From: Actinomycetes bacterium
GTDB taxonomy: Bacteria; Actinomycetota; Actinomycetes; Actinomycetales; Cellulomonadaceae
DNA: 7,936 nucleotides
NCBI GenBank assembly: GCA_023389545.1
Contig: JAEWEI010000240.1
Location: forward strand, 1-7,936
Direction: 5' to 3'
This document shows positions 1 to 6,011 of this stretch, piece by piece. The stretch's first letter is position 1, and each line of letters begins with the position of its first letter. A program made the position numbers and the translations under genes. Below the pieces are notes generated by a model that was given only the letters and a program-made list of their open reading frames with translations, had not been told where the DNA came from and ran no database searches.

Positions 1-437
1 CCCCAGCGCAGGTCGCGGGTGATGCAGAGCACCGGGGAGAAGGTCCAGTGGATGCCGGTGGCGGCGACCTCGACGGCCGTCGCGCGGGCGACCTGCTCGA
101 CGAGGCCGGTGTCCCAGGTGGCGGCCATGCCGAGCTGGGTCGGGTAGATGGTGGCGCCCTCCCAGAAGGAGTGGCCGTGGATGCAGTCCTCGGCGACGAG
201 CAGCGGGATGCGCAGCCGGGTCTGCTCGACGAGCGCGGCCGCCTCGAGGACGTTCTCGGGCGAGGTGTGGAGGATCGAGCCGACGTGCAGGTCCTCCACC
301 AGGCGCCGCACGCCGTCCTGGGCGTTGAGCTGCAGCATCTGCCCGACCTTCTCCGGCAGCGTCATCCTGCCCACCAGGTCGTCGACCCGCTCGGGGATCG
401 GGAGCGAGCTGTCGAGGTAGGGCAGAAGGTCGGTCAC
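1..437 (-). CDS. Glycoside hydrolase family 3 (beta-glucosidase type), N-terminal part, cut by window edge
   Basis: This is the first 145 codons of a family 3 glycoside hydrolase; the rest lies beyond the left edge. Such enzymes remove non-reducing-end glucose or xylose units from oligosaccharides or glycosides. The GTG start at 437-435 is preceded by AGAGGA, 7 nt away. The protein begins VTDLLPYLDS and has no signal peptide, so it is probably cytoplasmic and acts on imported sugars. Family landmarks are EKVGQML (residues 29-35), AEDCIHG (82-88, where the Asp-84 position is the conserved substrate-binding Asp of GH3), GATIYPTQLGMAATWD (94-109), and the VEVAATGIHWTFSPVL and RDLRW segments (122-145). 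The catalytic nucleophile domain is not in view, so substrate cannot be assigned. It is divergent from the flavoenzyme at 607, with a palindrome (500-513) in its leader. The family call is firm; the exact specificity is unknown. Confidence 0.9.
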   Translation of the reverse strand, partial: MTDLLPYLDSSLPIPERVDDLVGRMTLPEKVGQMLQLNAQDGVRRLVEDLHVGSILHTSPENVLEAAALVEQTRLRIPLLVAEDCIHGHSFWEGATIYPTQLGMAATWDTGLVEQVARATAVEVAATGIHWTFSPVLCITRDLRW

Positions 438-499
438 GGGGGTGTCCTCTCACGGCATCGGGAGTTGCGCGCCCACCGTACCCGCCGCCACCCTCTCCA

Positions 500-513
500 T
501 CGAATCGATTCGA
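500..513. promoter_or_regulatory. Palindrome TCGAATCGATTCGA, possible LacI-family operator for the glycosidase
   Basis: This is a perfect 14-bp palindrome with a central CG, 62 bp upstream of the GTG start of the GH3 gene. Its outer flanks also carry an inverted pair, CCATCG (497-502) and CGATGG (518-523). Even-length palindromes with a central CG are typical of LacI-family sugar-responsive repressors, and actinobacterial GH3 genes are often under such control. The regulator is not in this window, so the assignment to LacI is an inference from symmetry and position. A TTGAAA (-35-like) element on the minus strand lies at 537-542, but no good -10 follows it. Confidence 0.5.
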
Positions 514-530
514 ACTGCGATGGCATTTGG

Positions 531-560
531 TTGCAGTTTCAACTACTGAGGGCCTACGAT
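531..560 (+). promoter_or_regulatory. Promoter for the LLM-FAD oxidase fusion gene
   Basis: A sigma-70-like promoter reads TTGCAG (531-536), an 18-nt spacer, then TACGAT (555-560). It would start transcription near 567, leaving about a 40-nt leader before the ATG at 607. The Shine-Dalgarno sequence GAGG (593-596) is 10 nt from the ATG. This is the best hexamer pair in the 438-606 gap. The start site is inferred, not observed. Confidence 0.5.
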
Positions 561-565
561 CGGGC

Positions 566-582
566 TGCCAGACGATCTGGCA
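566..582. promoter_or_regulatory. Inverted repeat TGCCAGA-CGA-TCTGGCA at the predicted transcription start
   Basis: This perfect inverted repeat has 7-bp arms and a 3-bp centre, immediately downstream of the TACGAT -10 (555-560). A dimeric repressor bound here would cover the transcription start of the fusion gene. Its sequence is unrelated to the palindrome at 500-513, so the two divergent genes probably answer to different regulators. The regulator family is unknown; TetR, GntR or MarR types could all use such a site. Confidence 0.55.
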
Positions 583-606
583 TCGATCCTGCGAGGCGAC
601 AGCACC

Positions 607-2937
607 ATGACTGACTACAGGCACGACCTGACCTTCGGCTCCTTCCTCACCCCGGCCAACGCCGCCCCCGAGCAGGTCGTCCGCCTCGCGCAGGAGTCCG
701 AGCGCGCGGGCCTGGACCTGGTGAGCTTCCAGGACCACCCGTACCAGCCAGGCTTCCTCGACACCTGGACGCTGCTCAGCTACGTCGCCGCCCGCACCGA
801 GCGCGTGCGCCTGGCGCCCAACGTGCTGAACGTGCCGCTGCGCCCGCCCGCCGTGCTGGCCCGCGCCGCCGCCAGCCTCGACCTGCTCAGCGGCGGGCGC
901 CTCGACCTCGGCCTGGGCGCCGGGTCGTTCTGGGACGCCATCGAGGCGATGGGCGCCACGCGGCTGACCCCCGGCCAGGCCGTCGACGCGCTCAGCGAGG
1001 CGATCGACGTCCTCCGCGGGCTCTGGGACACCTCCGAGCGGGGCCCGCTGCGCGTCGGGGGCACGCACCACCACGTCCAGGGCGCCAAGCGCGGGCCCGC
1101 GCCGCTGCACCCCATCGAGCTGTGGCTGGGCGCCTACAAGCCGCGCATGCTGCGGCTGACCGGCGCCAAGGCCGACGGCTGGCTGCCGTCCCTCGGATAC
1201 CTGAAGTCGCTCGCCGATCTGTCCGACGGCAACACGATCATCGACGAGGCCGCCCGCTCAGCCGGCCGCGACCCCGCCGAGATCCGCCGCATGCTCAACA
1301 TCAACGGCCAGTTCGGCGCCGCCGGCGGCGGCCTGCTCTCCGGCCCGCCCGAGGAGTGGGTCGAGCAGCTCGCCGTGGTCGCGCTCGACCACGGCGTCTC
1401 CACCTTCATCCTCGGCAGCGACGACCCGCGCGACCTCGCCCGGTTCGGCCAGGAGGTCGCCCCCGCGCTGCGCGAGCTCGTCGCCGCGGAGCGCGCAGCA
1501 GCGGGCACGGAGGGCGGTCGGCCCGTCATCCGCGTGGCGCCGGGCCGCGGCGGGTCGATGTGCCGCCCCAGCCCCGCCCACCCGGACGCGGAGCTCAACC
1601 CCGCCGTCGACCTCGCGGCCCTGCCCGCCCGCCTGGAGGGCAAGACGTTCACCCCGCGCGACGCCGGGTATGACGACGTCCGGTCGACGTACATGGCCGT
1701 CGGCCAGCCTGCCCTGGTGATCATGGCCGAGGACGCCGATGACGTCTCCGCGGCAGTCGTCTACGCCAGCGCGCAGGACGTGCCGCTGTCGGTGCGGTCC
1801 GGCGGCCACGGCATCGCCGGGCTGTCCACGAACGACGGCGGCATCATCATCGACGTCTCGCGGATCGACGGCTTCGAGGTGTTGGACCCTGCCGCCCGCC
1901 GGTTCCGCGTCGGACCGGGCGCCACCTGGGGGAACGTGGCCGAGCGGCTGGCCGAGCGCGGCTGGGCCATGACGTCCGGCAACTTCGGCGACACCGGGGT
2001 CGGCGGGCTCGCCACCGCGGGCGGGCTCGGCTACCTGGCCCGCAAGCACGGCATGACCGTCGACCACGTCACCGCCGCCGAGGTGGTCCTCGCGGACGGC
2101 AGCCAGGTGCGCGTCGACGCCGACCATCACCCCGAGCTGTTCTGGGCCGTGCGCGGCGCCGGCTCGCACGTCGGCATCGTCACGGCGCTGGAGCTCGAGG
2201 CCGTCGCGCTGCCCAGCGGCAACGTCGTCTTCGCCAACCTGGTCTTCGACGCGAGCGACACGGCGGGCGTCATCGAGCGCTGGGCCGACCACCTGGCCGC
2301 CGCGCCCCGCGAGCTCACCAGCTTCCTCAACGTGTACCGCGGCCGTCGGGGCGAGCCGCATGTCGCGCAGGCGCTGCTCGTGTGGGCGGGCGACGACGTG
2401 GACGCCGCGACCGCCGCCCTGGAGGAGGTGCTGGACATCGGGCCCCTGCTCCAGCAGCAGGCGCAGCTCGTCCCCTACGCTGCCCTCGTGGCGCCCATGG
2501 ACAACCGGCACACCGGCCAGCAGCGGATCAAGATGCGCAACGGCTACCTGCCGCTCATGACGGGCGCCGACGCGAAGGCGATCGCCGCCCTGCTCGACCA
2601 CCGCGTGATCGCGCAGATCGAGCTCCGCTCGGCGGGCGGCGCCATCAACGACGTGGCCCCCGACGCCATGGCGTTCGCGCACCGCACCGCCGAGGTGCTG
2701 GTGGCGGTGTGGGCGAAGCCCGATCGCGAGGATGACCTGCGCGACGCGTGGTCGACAGTCGAGCCACGCCTGGACGGCGTCTACGCGGCCTACACCTCGG
2801 ACCCCCGGCCGGACCTGGCGCGGGACGCCTACCCGGGCGCCACGTATGAGCGGCTGGCCGAGGTGAAGCGCCGCCACGACCCGCAGGGCGTCTTCCACGG
2901 CCTCGCGCCGCTCATGACGGACGACACAGGCGCCTGA
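607..2937 (+). CDS. Fusion flavoprotein: LLM-class oxidoreductase + berberine-bridge/6-HDNO-like FAD oxidase
   Basis: One open frame of 776 residues joins two flavoenzymes. Residues about 8-295 are a luciferase-like (LLM, PF00296) oxidoreductase using FMN or F420: it has FGSFLTPANA, then EHAxxDL-type features such as SERAGLDLVSFQDHPYQPGF, a VRLAPNVLNVPLRPPAVLARAAASLDLLSGGRLDLGLG-type core (68-104), and LWLGAYKPRML (172-182). After a Pro/Gly/Ala-rich linker (about 296-335), residues 336-776 form a complete FAD-binding oxidase. RSGGH (397-401) supplies the His-401 that carries covalent FAD in this family, followed by GDTGVGGLATAGGLGYLARKHG (461-482), PELFWAVRGAG (509-519), and the BBE-type C-terminus YERLAEVKRRHDPQGVFH (747-764). 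The cysteine used by bicovalent members is absent, so attachment is probably through His only, as in 6-hydroxy-D-nicotine oxidase. The ATG has a modest GAGG site. A later ATG (1558) lacks a clear ribosome site. The substrate is unknown. Confidence 0.9.
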   Translation: MTDYRHDLTFGSFLTPANAAPEQVVRLAQESERAGLDLVSFQDHPYQPGFLDTWTLLSYVAARTERVRLAPNVLNVPLRPPAVLARAAASLDLLSGGRLDLGLGAGSFWDAIEAMGATRLTPGQAVDALSEAIDVLRGLWDTSERGPLRVGGTHHHVQGAKRGPAPLHPIELWLGAYKPRMLRLTGAKADGWLPSLGYLKSLADLSDGNTIIDEAARSAGRDPAEIRRMLNINGQFGAAGGGLLSGPPEEWVEQLAVVALDHGVSTFILGSDDPRDLARFGQEVAPALRELVAAERAAAGTEGGRPVIRVAPGRGGSMCRPSPAHPDAELNPAVDLAALPARLEGKTFTPRDAGYDDVRSTYMAVGQPALVIMAEDADDVSAAVVYASAQDVPLSVRSGGHGIAGLSTNDGGIIIDVSRIDGFEVLDPAARRFRVGPGATWGNVAERLAERGWAMTSGNFGDTGVGGLATAGGLGYLARKHGMTVDHVTAAEVVLADGSQVRVDADHHPELFWAVRGAGSHVGIVTALELEAVALPSGNVVFANLVFDASDTAGVIERWADHLAAAPRELTSFLNVYRGRRGEPHVAQALLVWAGDDVDAATAALEEVLDIGPLLQQQAQLVPYAALVAPMDNRHTGQQRIKMRNGYLPLMTGADAKAIAALLDHRVIAQIELRSAGGAINDVAPDAMAFAHRTAEVLVAVWAKPDREDDLRDAWSTVEPRLDGVYAAYTSDPRPDLARDAYPGATYERLAEVKRRHDPQGVFHGLAPLMTDDTGA

Positions 2938-2944
2938 GTCGGGG

Positions 2945-3691
2945 TTACATCCGCAGCAGCGAGGCGCCGTTGAGGTCCAGCACCGTGCCGCTGGCCATCT
3001 CGGCCTCGGGCGACGCAAGGTAGTGGATGGCCGCGGCGACCTCCTCCGGGGTGGCGACGCGGCCCAGCGGGCTCTCCGCGCGGCGGACGTCGCCCTCGGG
3101 CCCCTCGAGCCGGGCGGCCGCCATGTCGGTGGCGACCCAGCCGGGCGCGACGGTGGTCACCGCGATGCCATGGGGTCCGAGCGCGCGGGCCATCGACTGG
3201 GCGAACGCGATCAGCCCGGCCTTGCTGGCGCCGTAGGCGGGCTGCCCGGGCTCGCCACGGAAGGCGCCTCGGGATGAGACGTTGACGATGCGCCCGCCCG
3301 GGGGCATGTGCCGCACGGCGCACCACGTCACGTTCGCGGGGCCCACCAGGTTGACCCCGAGCGTGTGGGCCCAGGCCTGCTGCCACTCCTCATACGTCGA
3401 GTCAGTGATCGGATGGGGGATGAAGACGCCGGCGTTGTTGACCAGGACGTCGATCCCCCCGAACTGCCCGGCGACGAGCTCGACCATCGCCTGCACGGCC
3501 GCCGCATCCGCGAGGTCCGCCTGGGCGAGCACGTGCCCTGTGCCGTCCAACGAGGCCAGCGTCTGCTCGGCGGCGTCGTTCGACTCGCCGTAGTGCACGG
3601 CCACCCGGTCCCCCGTGGCCGCGAACCGTCGAGCCGTCGCGGCGCCAATGCCCCGCGAGGCCCCCGTCACCAGCACTCGTCGTCCAGTCAT
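2945..3691 (-). CDS. SDR family NAD(P)-dependent oxidoreductase (classical type)
   Basis: This 248-residue protein has the normal length of a classical short-chain dehydrogenase/reductase. It contains the nucleotide-binding TGASRGIG (9-16), NNAG (85-88), the catalytic Asn-114 in GVNLVG, Ser-140 in NVSSRG, and Tyr-153/Lys-157 in YGASK. These are followed by PGWVATDM (183-190), which closes over the cofactor. The Arg in the glycine motif and the His after strand 2 (VHYGES) suggest NADP(H), though this is only an indication. I chose the ATG at 3691 because the protein then starts MTGRRVLVTGASRG and AGGG lies 7 nt upstream; the frame stays open to a TTG at 3727 with GTGs between. Its stop is 7 nt from that of the flavoenzyme gene, tail to tail. 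It follows the XRE gene by 96 nt and may be read from the same transcript. FabG-like reduction is possible, but the substrate is unknown. Confidence 0.9.
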   Translation of the reverse strand: MTGRRVLVTGASRGIGAATARRFAATGDRVAVHYGESNDAAEQTLASLDGTGHVLAQADLADAAAVQAMVELVAGQFGGIDVLVNNAGVFIPHPITDSTYEEWQQAWAHTLGVNLVGPANVTWCAVRHMPPGGRIVNVSSRGAFRGEPGQPAYGASKAGLIAFAQSMARALGPHGIAVTTVAPGWVATDMAAARLEGPEGDVRRAESPLGRVATPEEVAAAIHYLASPEAEMASGTVLDLNGASLLRM

Positions 3692-3720
3692 CGCCACACC
3701 CTGGGCCCTGCCGGGCACGC

Positions 3721-3739
3721 CGCGCAATTGAGATGCGCG
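3721..3739. repeat. Small hairpin CGCGCA-N7-TGCGCG between XRE and SDR genes
   Basis: This inverted repeat has a 6-bp stem and a 7-nt A/T-rich loop in the 96-nt gap between the XRE stop and the SDR start. It lacks a T-run, so it could be a weak terminator or attenuator, a regulator site, or chance in GC-rich DNA. Confidence 0.3.
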
Positions 3740-3760
3740 CTGAACCGGCGCGACTGCCTG

Positions 3761-3782
3761 GTGGGGCGGATTCGTGGGGCGG
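3761..3782. repeat. Direct repeat GTGGGGCGG, two copies 13 bp apart
   Basis: GTGGGGCGG occurs at 3761-3769 and again at 3774-3782, separated by ATTC. It lies just downstream of the XRE stop codon on the minus strand, upstream of the SDR gene. It could be a tandem binding site for control of the SDR gene. No promoter hexamers stand out nearby, so the meaning is uncertain. Confidence 0.3.
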
Positions 3783-3787
3783 CCCGG

Positions 3788-4066
3788 TCAGACGGTGTCA
3801 GCCCCGAGCCGGGGAAACGGCCGCGTCGAGAAGACGACCTCGACGGGCGCCCCGAAGTACTCGGCGATGCGCAGCGCCAGGTGCAGGCTGGGGCTGTACT
3901 CGCCTCGCTCCAGATAGCCGATGGTCTGGTAGTGGACGCCCAGGGCCTCGGCGAGCTCGCGGCGCGACACGCCCCGCTCGGCGCGCAGCATCGCGATGCG
4001 GTTGTGGACCGTCTCACTGCGGGTGACGGCCCCGTGCTCATCCAACCCGTTGCATCCGTTCCTCAC
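3788..4066 (-). CDS. XRE-family helix-turn-helix regulator (compact type)
   Basis: This 92-residue DNA-binding protein is essentially one HTH_3/Cro-CI domain. The core runs from HNRIAMLRAERG (21-32) through SRRELAEALGVHYQTIGYLERGEYSPSLHLALRIAEYFGAPVEVVF (34-79). The turn and recognition helices lie at about 34-42 and 45-53. It has no effector domain, as in the short XRE regulators that commonly accompany ABC-2 exporters. The GTG start at 4066 has a strong GGAGG site 6 nt upstream and lies inside the permease gene, giving a 29-bp overlap; the only upstream alternative to an internal, domain-cutting ATG is a TTG at 4045. As third gene of the exporter operon it is likely to regulate the operon itself, perhaps at the paired palindromes at 5855-5891. 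That target is an inference. Confidence 0.85.
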   Translation of the reverse strand: MRNGCNGLDEHGAVTRSETVHNRIAMLRAERGVSRRELAEALGVHYQTIGYLERGEYSPSLHLALRIAEYFGAPVEVVFSTRPFPRLGADTV

Positions 4067-4892
4067 GGCGGGCCTCCACCATCGAGCCCGACTCCCGACG
4101 CGCCATCCTACGGAGCACGGCAGGCGCCACAGCCACGCCGAGCGCCGCCCAGGCCGCCATGACCGCGAGCCCCACGCCGATGCGCCACTCCCCGCCGAGC
4201 TCCGCCGCCTGGGCGGCGTCCGGCAGGAAAGCCCACCGCATCGCCATGCCCATCCAGTACATCGGCAGCGCCTGGGCGAGCCCTTGGACCCAGCCCCACA
4301 GCACCGCGATGGGGAACAGCACCCCCGAGATGCCCGCCAGGCCCGCCACCGGCACGAACGCCCAGATGTTGACCTGCGACGGCTTGCGGGCGAGCGAGCC
4401 GATGACCGCGCCGATCGGGATGGAGATCAGGAGGCCGAGGAGCAGCAGGCCGCACACGACCGCCCACCCCACCGCGCCGCGGTGCATCAGCCCGTCGAAC
4501 AGGAACGCGCTCGGCGCCAGCAGCACCAGGAGCATGGGCAGCAGCCCCAGGCTCTGCTGGACCACCTGCCCGGTCATGTACCCGACCATCCCGTGCGGCG
4601 CCGACTTGGCGCGCAGCAGCGTGCCGTCCTCCCGCTCGAGCGCCAGGGAGTAGGCCGTGCCCACCACGCCCCCGAACAGGACTGTCACCGCGAGGATGCC
4701 CGGCATCGCCACGACGGGGAAGGTCAGGTCCGTGCCCTGCACCTGGCTGTCCCGGTTCAGGTAGAGGAAGACGAGCATGCCGACGCCGGCCAGCAGATAG
4801 AAGGAGAGGTCGTCGGGCGCGCGCAGGCTGTGGCGGAACTCCGTCCAGCCTCGCGCGGCGCCGGTTCGGATGGCGTGGGCTCGGGGGCTCAT
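4038..4892 (-). CDS. ABC-2 type exporter permease
   Basis: This 284-residue integral membrane protein is the transmembrane half of an ABC-2 exporter. Six hydrophobic segments can be seen at about 30-46, 60-84, 106-131, 140-165, 174-204 and 237-260. The cytoplasmic loop after the second segment contains EREDGTLLRAKSAP (86-99), the signature loop of ABC-2 permeases. The C-terminus is a basic cytoplasmic tail (RRMARRESGS onward). The ATG overlaps the stop of the ATPase gene by ATGA (4889-4892), so the two are translationally coupled and expected in 1:1 ratio. Its 3' end overlaps the XRE gene by 29 bp. The exported substrate cannot be told from sequence; drugs, antibiotics and lipids are typical for the family. 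Confidence 0.9.
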   Translation of the reverse strand: MSPRAHAIRTGAARGWTEFRHSLRAPDDLSFYLLAGVGMLVFLYLNRDSQVQGTDLTFPVVAMPGILAVTVLFGGVVGTAYSLALEREDGTLLRAKSAPHGMVGYMTGQVVQQSLGLLPMLLVLLAPSAFLFDGLMHRGAVGWAVVCGLLLLGLLISIPIGAVIGSLARKPSQVNIWAFVPVAGLAGISGVLFPIAVLWGWVQGLAQALPMYWMGMAMRWAFLPDAAQAAELGGEWRIGVGLAVMAAWAALGVAVAPAVLRRMARRESGSMVEARREERMQRVG

Positions 4893-5818
4893 CGTGCGAC
4901 TCCTTCCGGGAGGTCTTCCAACGCGCTCCCGTGCACTGGGGGCCCTGCGCCGCGCACCAGGGTCATGTACGCCTCTTCGAGCGAGCTGCGCCGGACTTCG
5001 AGGTCGGCGAGGTGGTCGCCGTGCTGCGCGAACAGGTCCCGCACGAATCCCGTCGCGTCGTCGGCGGCGTGCACGTGCCGCTGTCCGTCGACGGACCAGC
5101 GGACCTCCGCCTGTGATCGCGCCGCGAGCGCGAGCTCGTCAGGGCTGCCCTCGGCCACGATGCGCCCGCCCGCGAGGATGAGGATGCGGTCGGCGAGCCG
5201 CTCGGCCTCGGCCAGGTCGTGCGTGGTGAGCAGCACTGTGGTGTCCTCGAAGTCGGCCAGGGCGTGGATCACGTCGTCGAAGTCGCGCTTGGCCTGGGGG
5301 TCGAAGCCGACGGTCGGCTCGTCCAGGAACAGCACCTCCGGTCGGCCGACGATGCCGATCGCGACGTCGAGGCGCCGGCGCTGGCCTCCGGAGAGCCGCG
5401 AGACGCGCTGGTCCGCGTGCTCCTCGAGGCCGACCAGGGCCACGAGCTCGTCGGTGGGACGCGGCCGGGCCCGCGCGGCGTCGCCGTAGGGCGCGTAGTA
5501 GGAGCCGACGTGGTCGAGCAGCTCGCGGACTCGCCAGCGACCGTGGTCGCGCCAGGACTGCAGCACGATCCCCACCGACGCCCGCCAGGCCTCGGGAGCG
5601 TGGGCAGGGTCCTCGCCGAGCACCGAGACCTGGCCCGCTGAGCGCTCGCGGAACCCCTCGAGGATCTCGACGATCGTGGTCTTCCCGGCGCCGTTCGGCC
5701 CCAGCAGGGCGACCACTTCTCCGCGCCTGACCTGCAGGTCGACGCCGGCGAGGACGTCGCGTGAGCCGTACCGCATGCGGAGGCCCTGGACGTCGATGGC
5801 GAGTGGCTCGTGCCGCAT
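4889..5818 (-). CDS. ABC transporter ATP-binding protein (ABC-2 exporter, drug-resistance type)
   Basis: This 309-residue ATPase powers the adjacent permease. All motifs are intact: Walker A GPNGAGKTT (40-48), Q-loop Gln-87, signature LSGGQ (142-146), Walker B VLFLDE (162-167) with catalytic Glu-167, and the switch His-200 in TTHD. The C-terminal extension (about 230-309) ends in RRSSLEEAYMTLV (276-288), which matches the region after the ATPase core in DrrA/CcmA-like exporters. The ATG at 5818 follows GGGGGT by 5 nt. It is the first gene of the operon, ahead of permease and XRE regulator. The leader contains two phased palindromes overlapping a promoter (5873-5901), so expression is probably repressed until an inducer appears. 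The transported compound is unknown. Confidence 0.93.
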   Translation of the reverse strand: MRHEPLAIDVQGLRMRYGSRDVLAGVDLQVRRGEVVALLGPNGAGKTTIVEILEGFRERSAGQVSVLGEDPAHAPEAWRASVGIVLQSWRDHGRWRVRELLDHVGSYYAPYGDAARARPRPTDELVALVGLEEHADQRVSRLSGGQRRRLDVAIGIVGRPEVLFLDEPTVGFDPQAKRDFDDVIHALADFEDTTVLLTTHDLAEAERLADRILILAGGRIVAEGSPDELALAARSQAEVRWSVDGQRHVHAADDATGFVRDLFAQHGDHLADLEVRRSSLEEAYMTLVRGAGPPVHGSALEDLPEGVAR

Positions 5819-5854
5819 CGGTGACCCCCGGTGGGTGATGGCGTCGTGCGAGAT

Positions 5855-5891
5855 GTAGTAGGTCTGCTACACACCGTAGTTGTGCCACTAC
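5855..5891. promoter_or_regulatory. Two GTAG-N8-CTAC operator-like palindromes, 21 bp apart
   Basis: GTAGTAGGTCTGCTAC (5855-5870) and GTAGTTGTGCCACTAC (5876-5891) are both 16 bp with GTAG/CTAC ends. They agree at 11 of 16 positions, and their start-to-start distance is exactly 21 bp, two turns of B-DNA. They cover the -10, part of the spacer and the predicted start of the exporter promoter. This layout suggests two repressor dimers on one DNA face. The XRE protein encoded in the operon is the obvious candidate, but a GntR, PadR or MarR protein encoded elsewhere cannot be excluded. Confidence 0.6.
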
Positions 5892-5901
5892 GCCCTGTCA
5901 C
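5873..5901 (-). promoter_or_regulatory. Promoter of the ABC exporter-XRE operon
   Basis: On the minus strand GTGACA (5901-5896, one mismatch to TTGACA) is followed after 17 nt by TACGGT (5878-5873). Transcription would begin near 5866, about 48 nt before the ATPase ATG. The -10 overlaps the palindrome at 5876-5891, and the start falls in the one at 5855-5870. The -10 is weak, but TAnnnT is common in actinobacteria. Confidence 0.45.
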
Positions 5902-5923
5902 CCCCGGAAGGCCATCTCACCCC

Positions 5924-5972
5924 TTAACCCTCGATCAACCACCCGTCTAATGTGATATCACTTTGCTATACG
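5924..5972 (+). promoter_or_regulatory. Promoter region of the SPFH-RHH pair
   Basis: There are two possible promoters. One is TTAACC (5924-5929), 18 nt, TAATGT (5948-5953). The other is an extended -10, TGC-TATACG (5964-5972), without a clear -35. Either would produce a short leader before the ATG at 6012, and both overlap or abut the palindrome at 5952-5961. I cannot decide between them from sequence alone. Confidence 0.35.
5949..5964. promoter_or_regulatory. Palindrome GTGATATCAC, likely operator of the SPFH-RHH pair
   Basis: GTGATATCAC (5952-5961) is a perfect 10-bp palindrome, and its flanks AA and TT (5949-5950, 5963-5964) extend the symmetry with one mismatch. It is markedly AT-rich compared with its surroundings and sits 50 bp before the SPFH start. 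The Arc-like protein of the same operon is a plausible ligand, because ribbon-helix-helix proteins usually bind short palindromic sites in their own promoters. That link is an inference. Confidence 0.45.
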
Positions 5973-6011
5973 CGGGGCAGGGACGCCCGCGACGTCAGAG
6001 AGGACCGCGAG

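Noticed and set aside
48..614. Plus-strand frame opposite the GH3 gene and across the divergent promoter
   Set aside because: The minus-strand translation is a clear GH3 N-terminus, and this frame runs through both palindromes without any recognisable domain.
2929..2968. GGCGCC pair at 2929-2934 and 2963-2968 as a terminator between fusion gene and SDR
   Set aside because: The 6-bp stem would have a 28-nt loop and no T-run, and GGCGCC is common in such GC-rich DNA.
1258..3018. Very long open frame (586 codons) on the minus strand across the oxidase and the end of the SDR gene
   Set aside because: Its translation is rich in Gly, Arg, Val, His and Asp without domains, and it opposes a gene with clear motifs. 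Long antisense frames are expected in DNA with strongly G/C-ending codons.
3692..3727. Upstream extension of the SDR to TTG at 3727
   Set aside because: The extra 12 residues lie before the usual start of the Rossmann fold, and the TTG sits inside the loop of a hairpin. ATG 3691 fits family length.
3996..5489. Long plus-strand open frame (497 codons) opposite the permease and ATPase genes
   Set aside because: It is low-complexity Arg/His/Ser/Pro-rich and lies antisense to two genes with intact motifs.
5952..6011. Upstream extension of the SPFH gene to a GTG at 5952
   Set aside because: The GTG is part of the GTGATATCAC palindrome and has no ribosome site, while ATG 6012 has AGAGAGGA at 7 nt.
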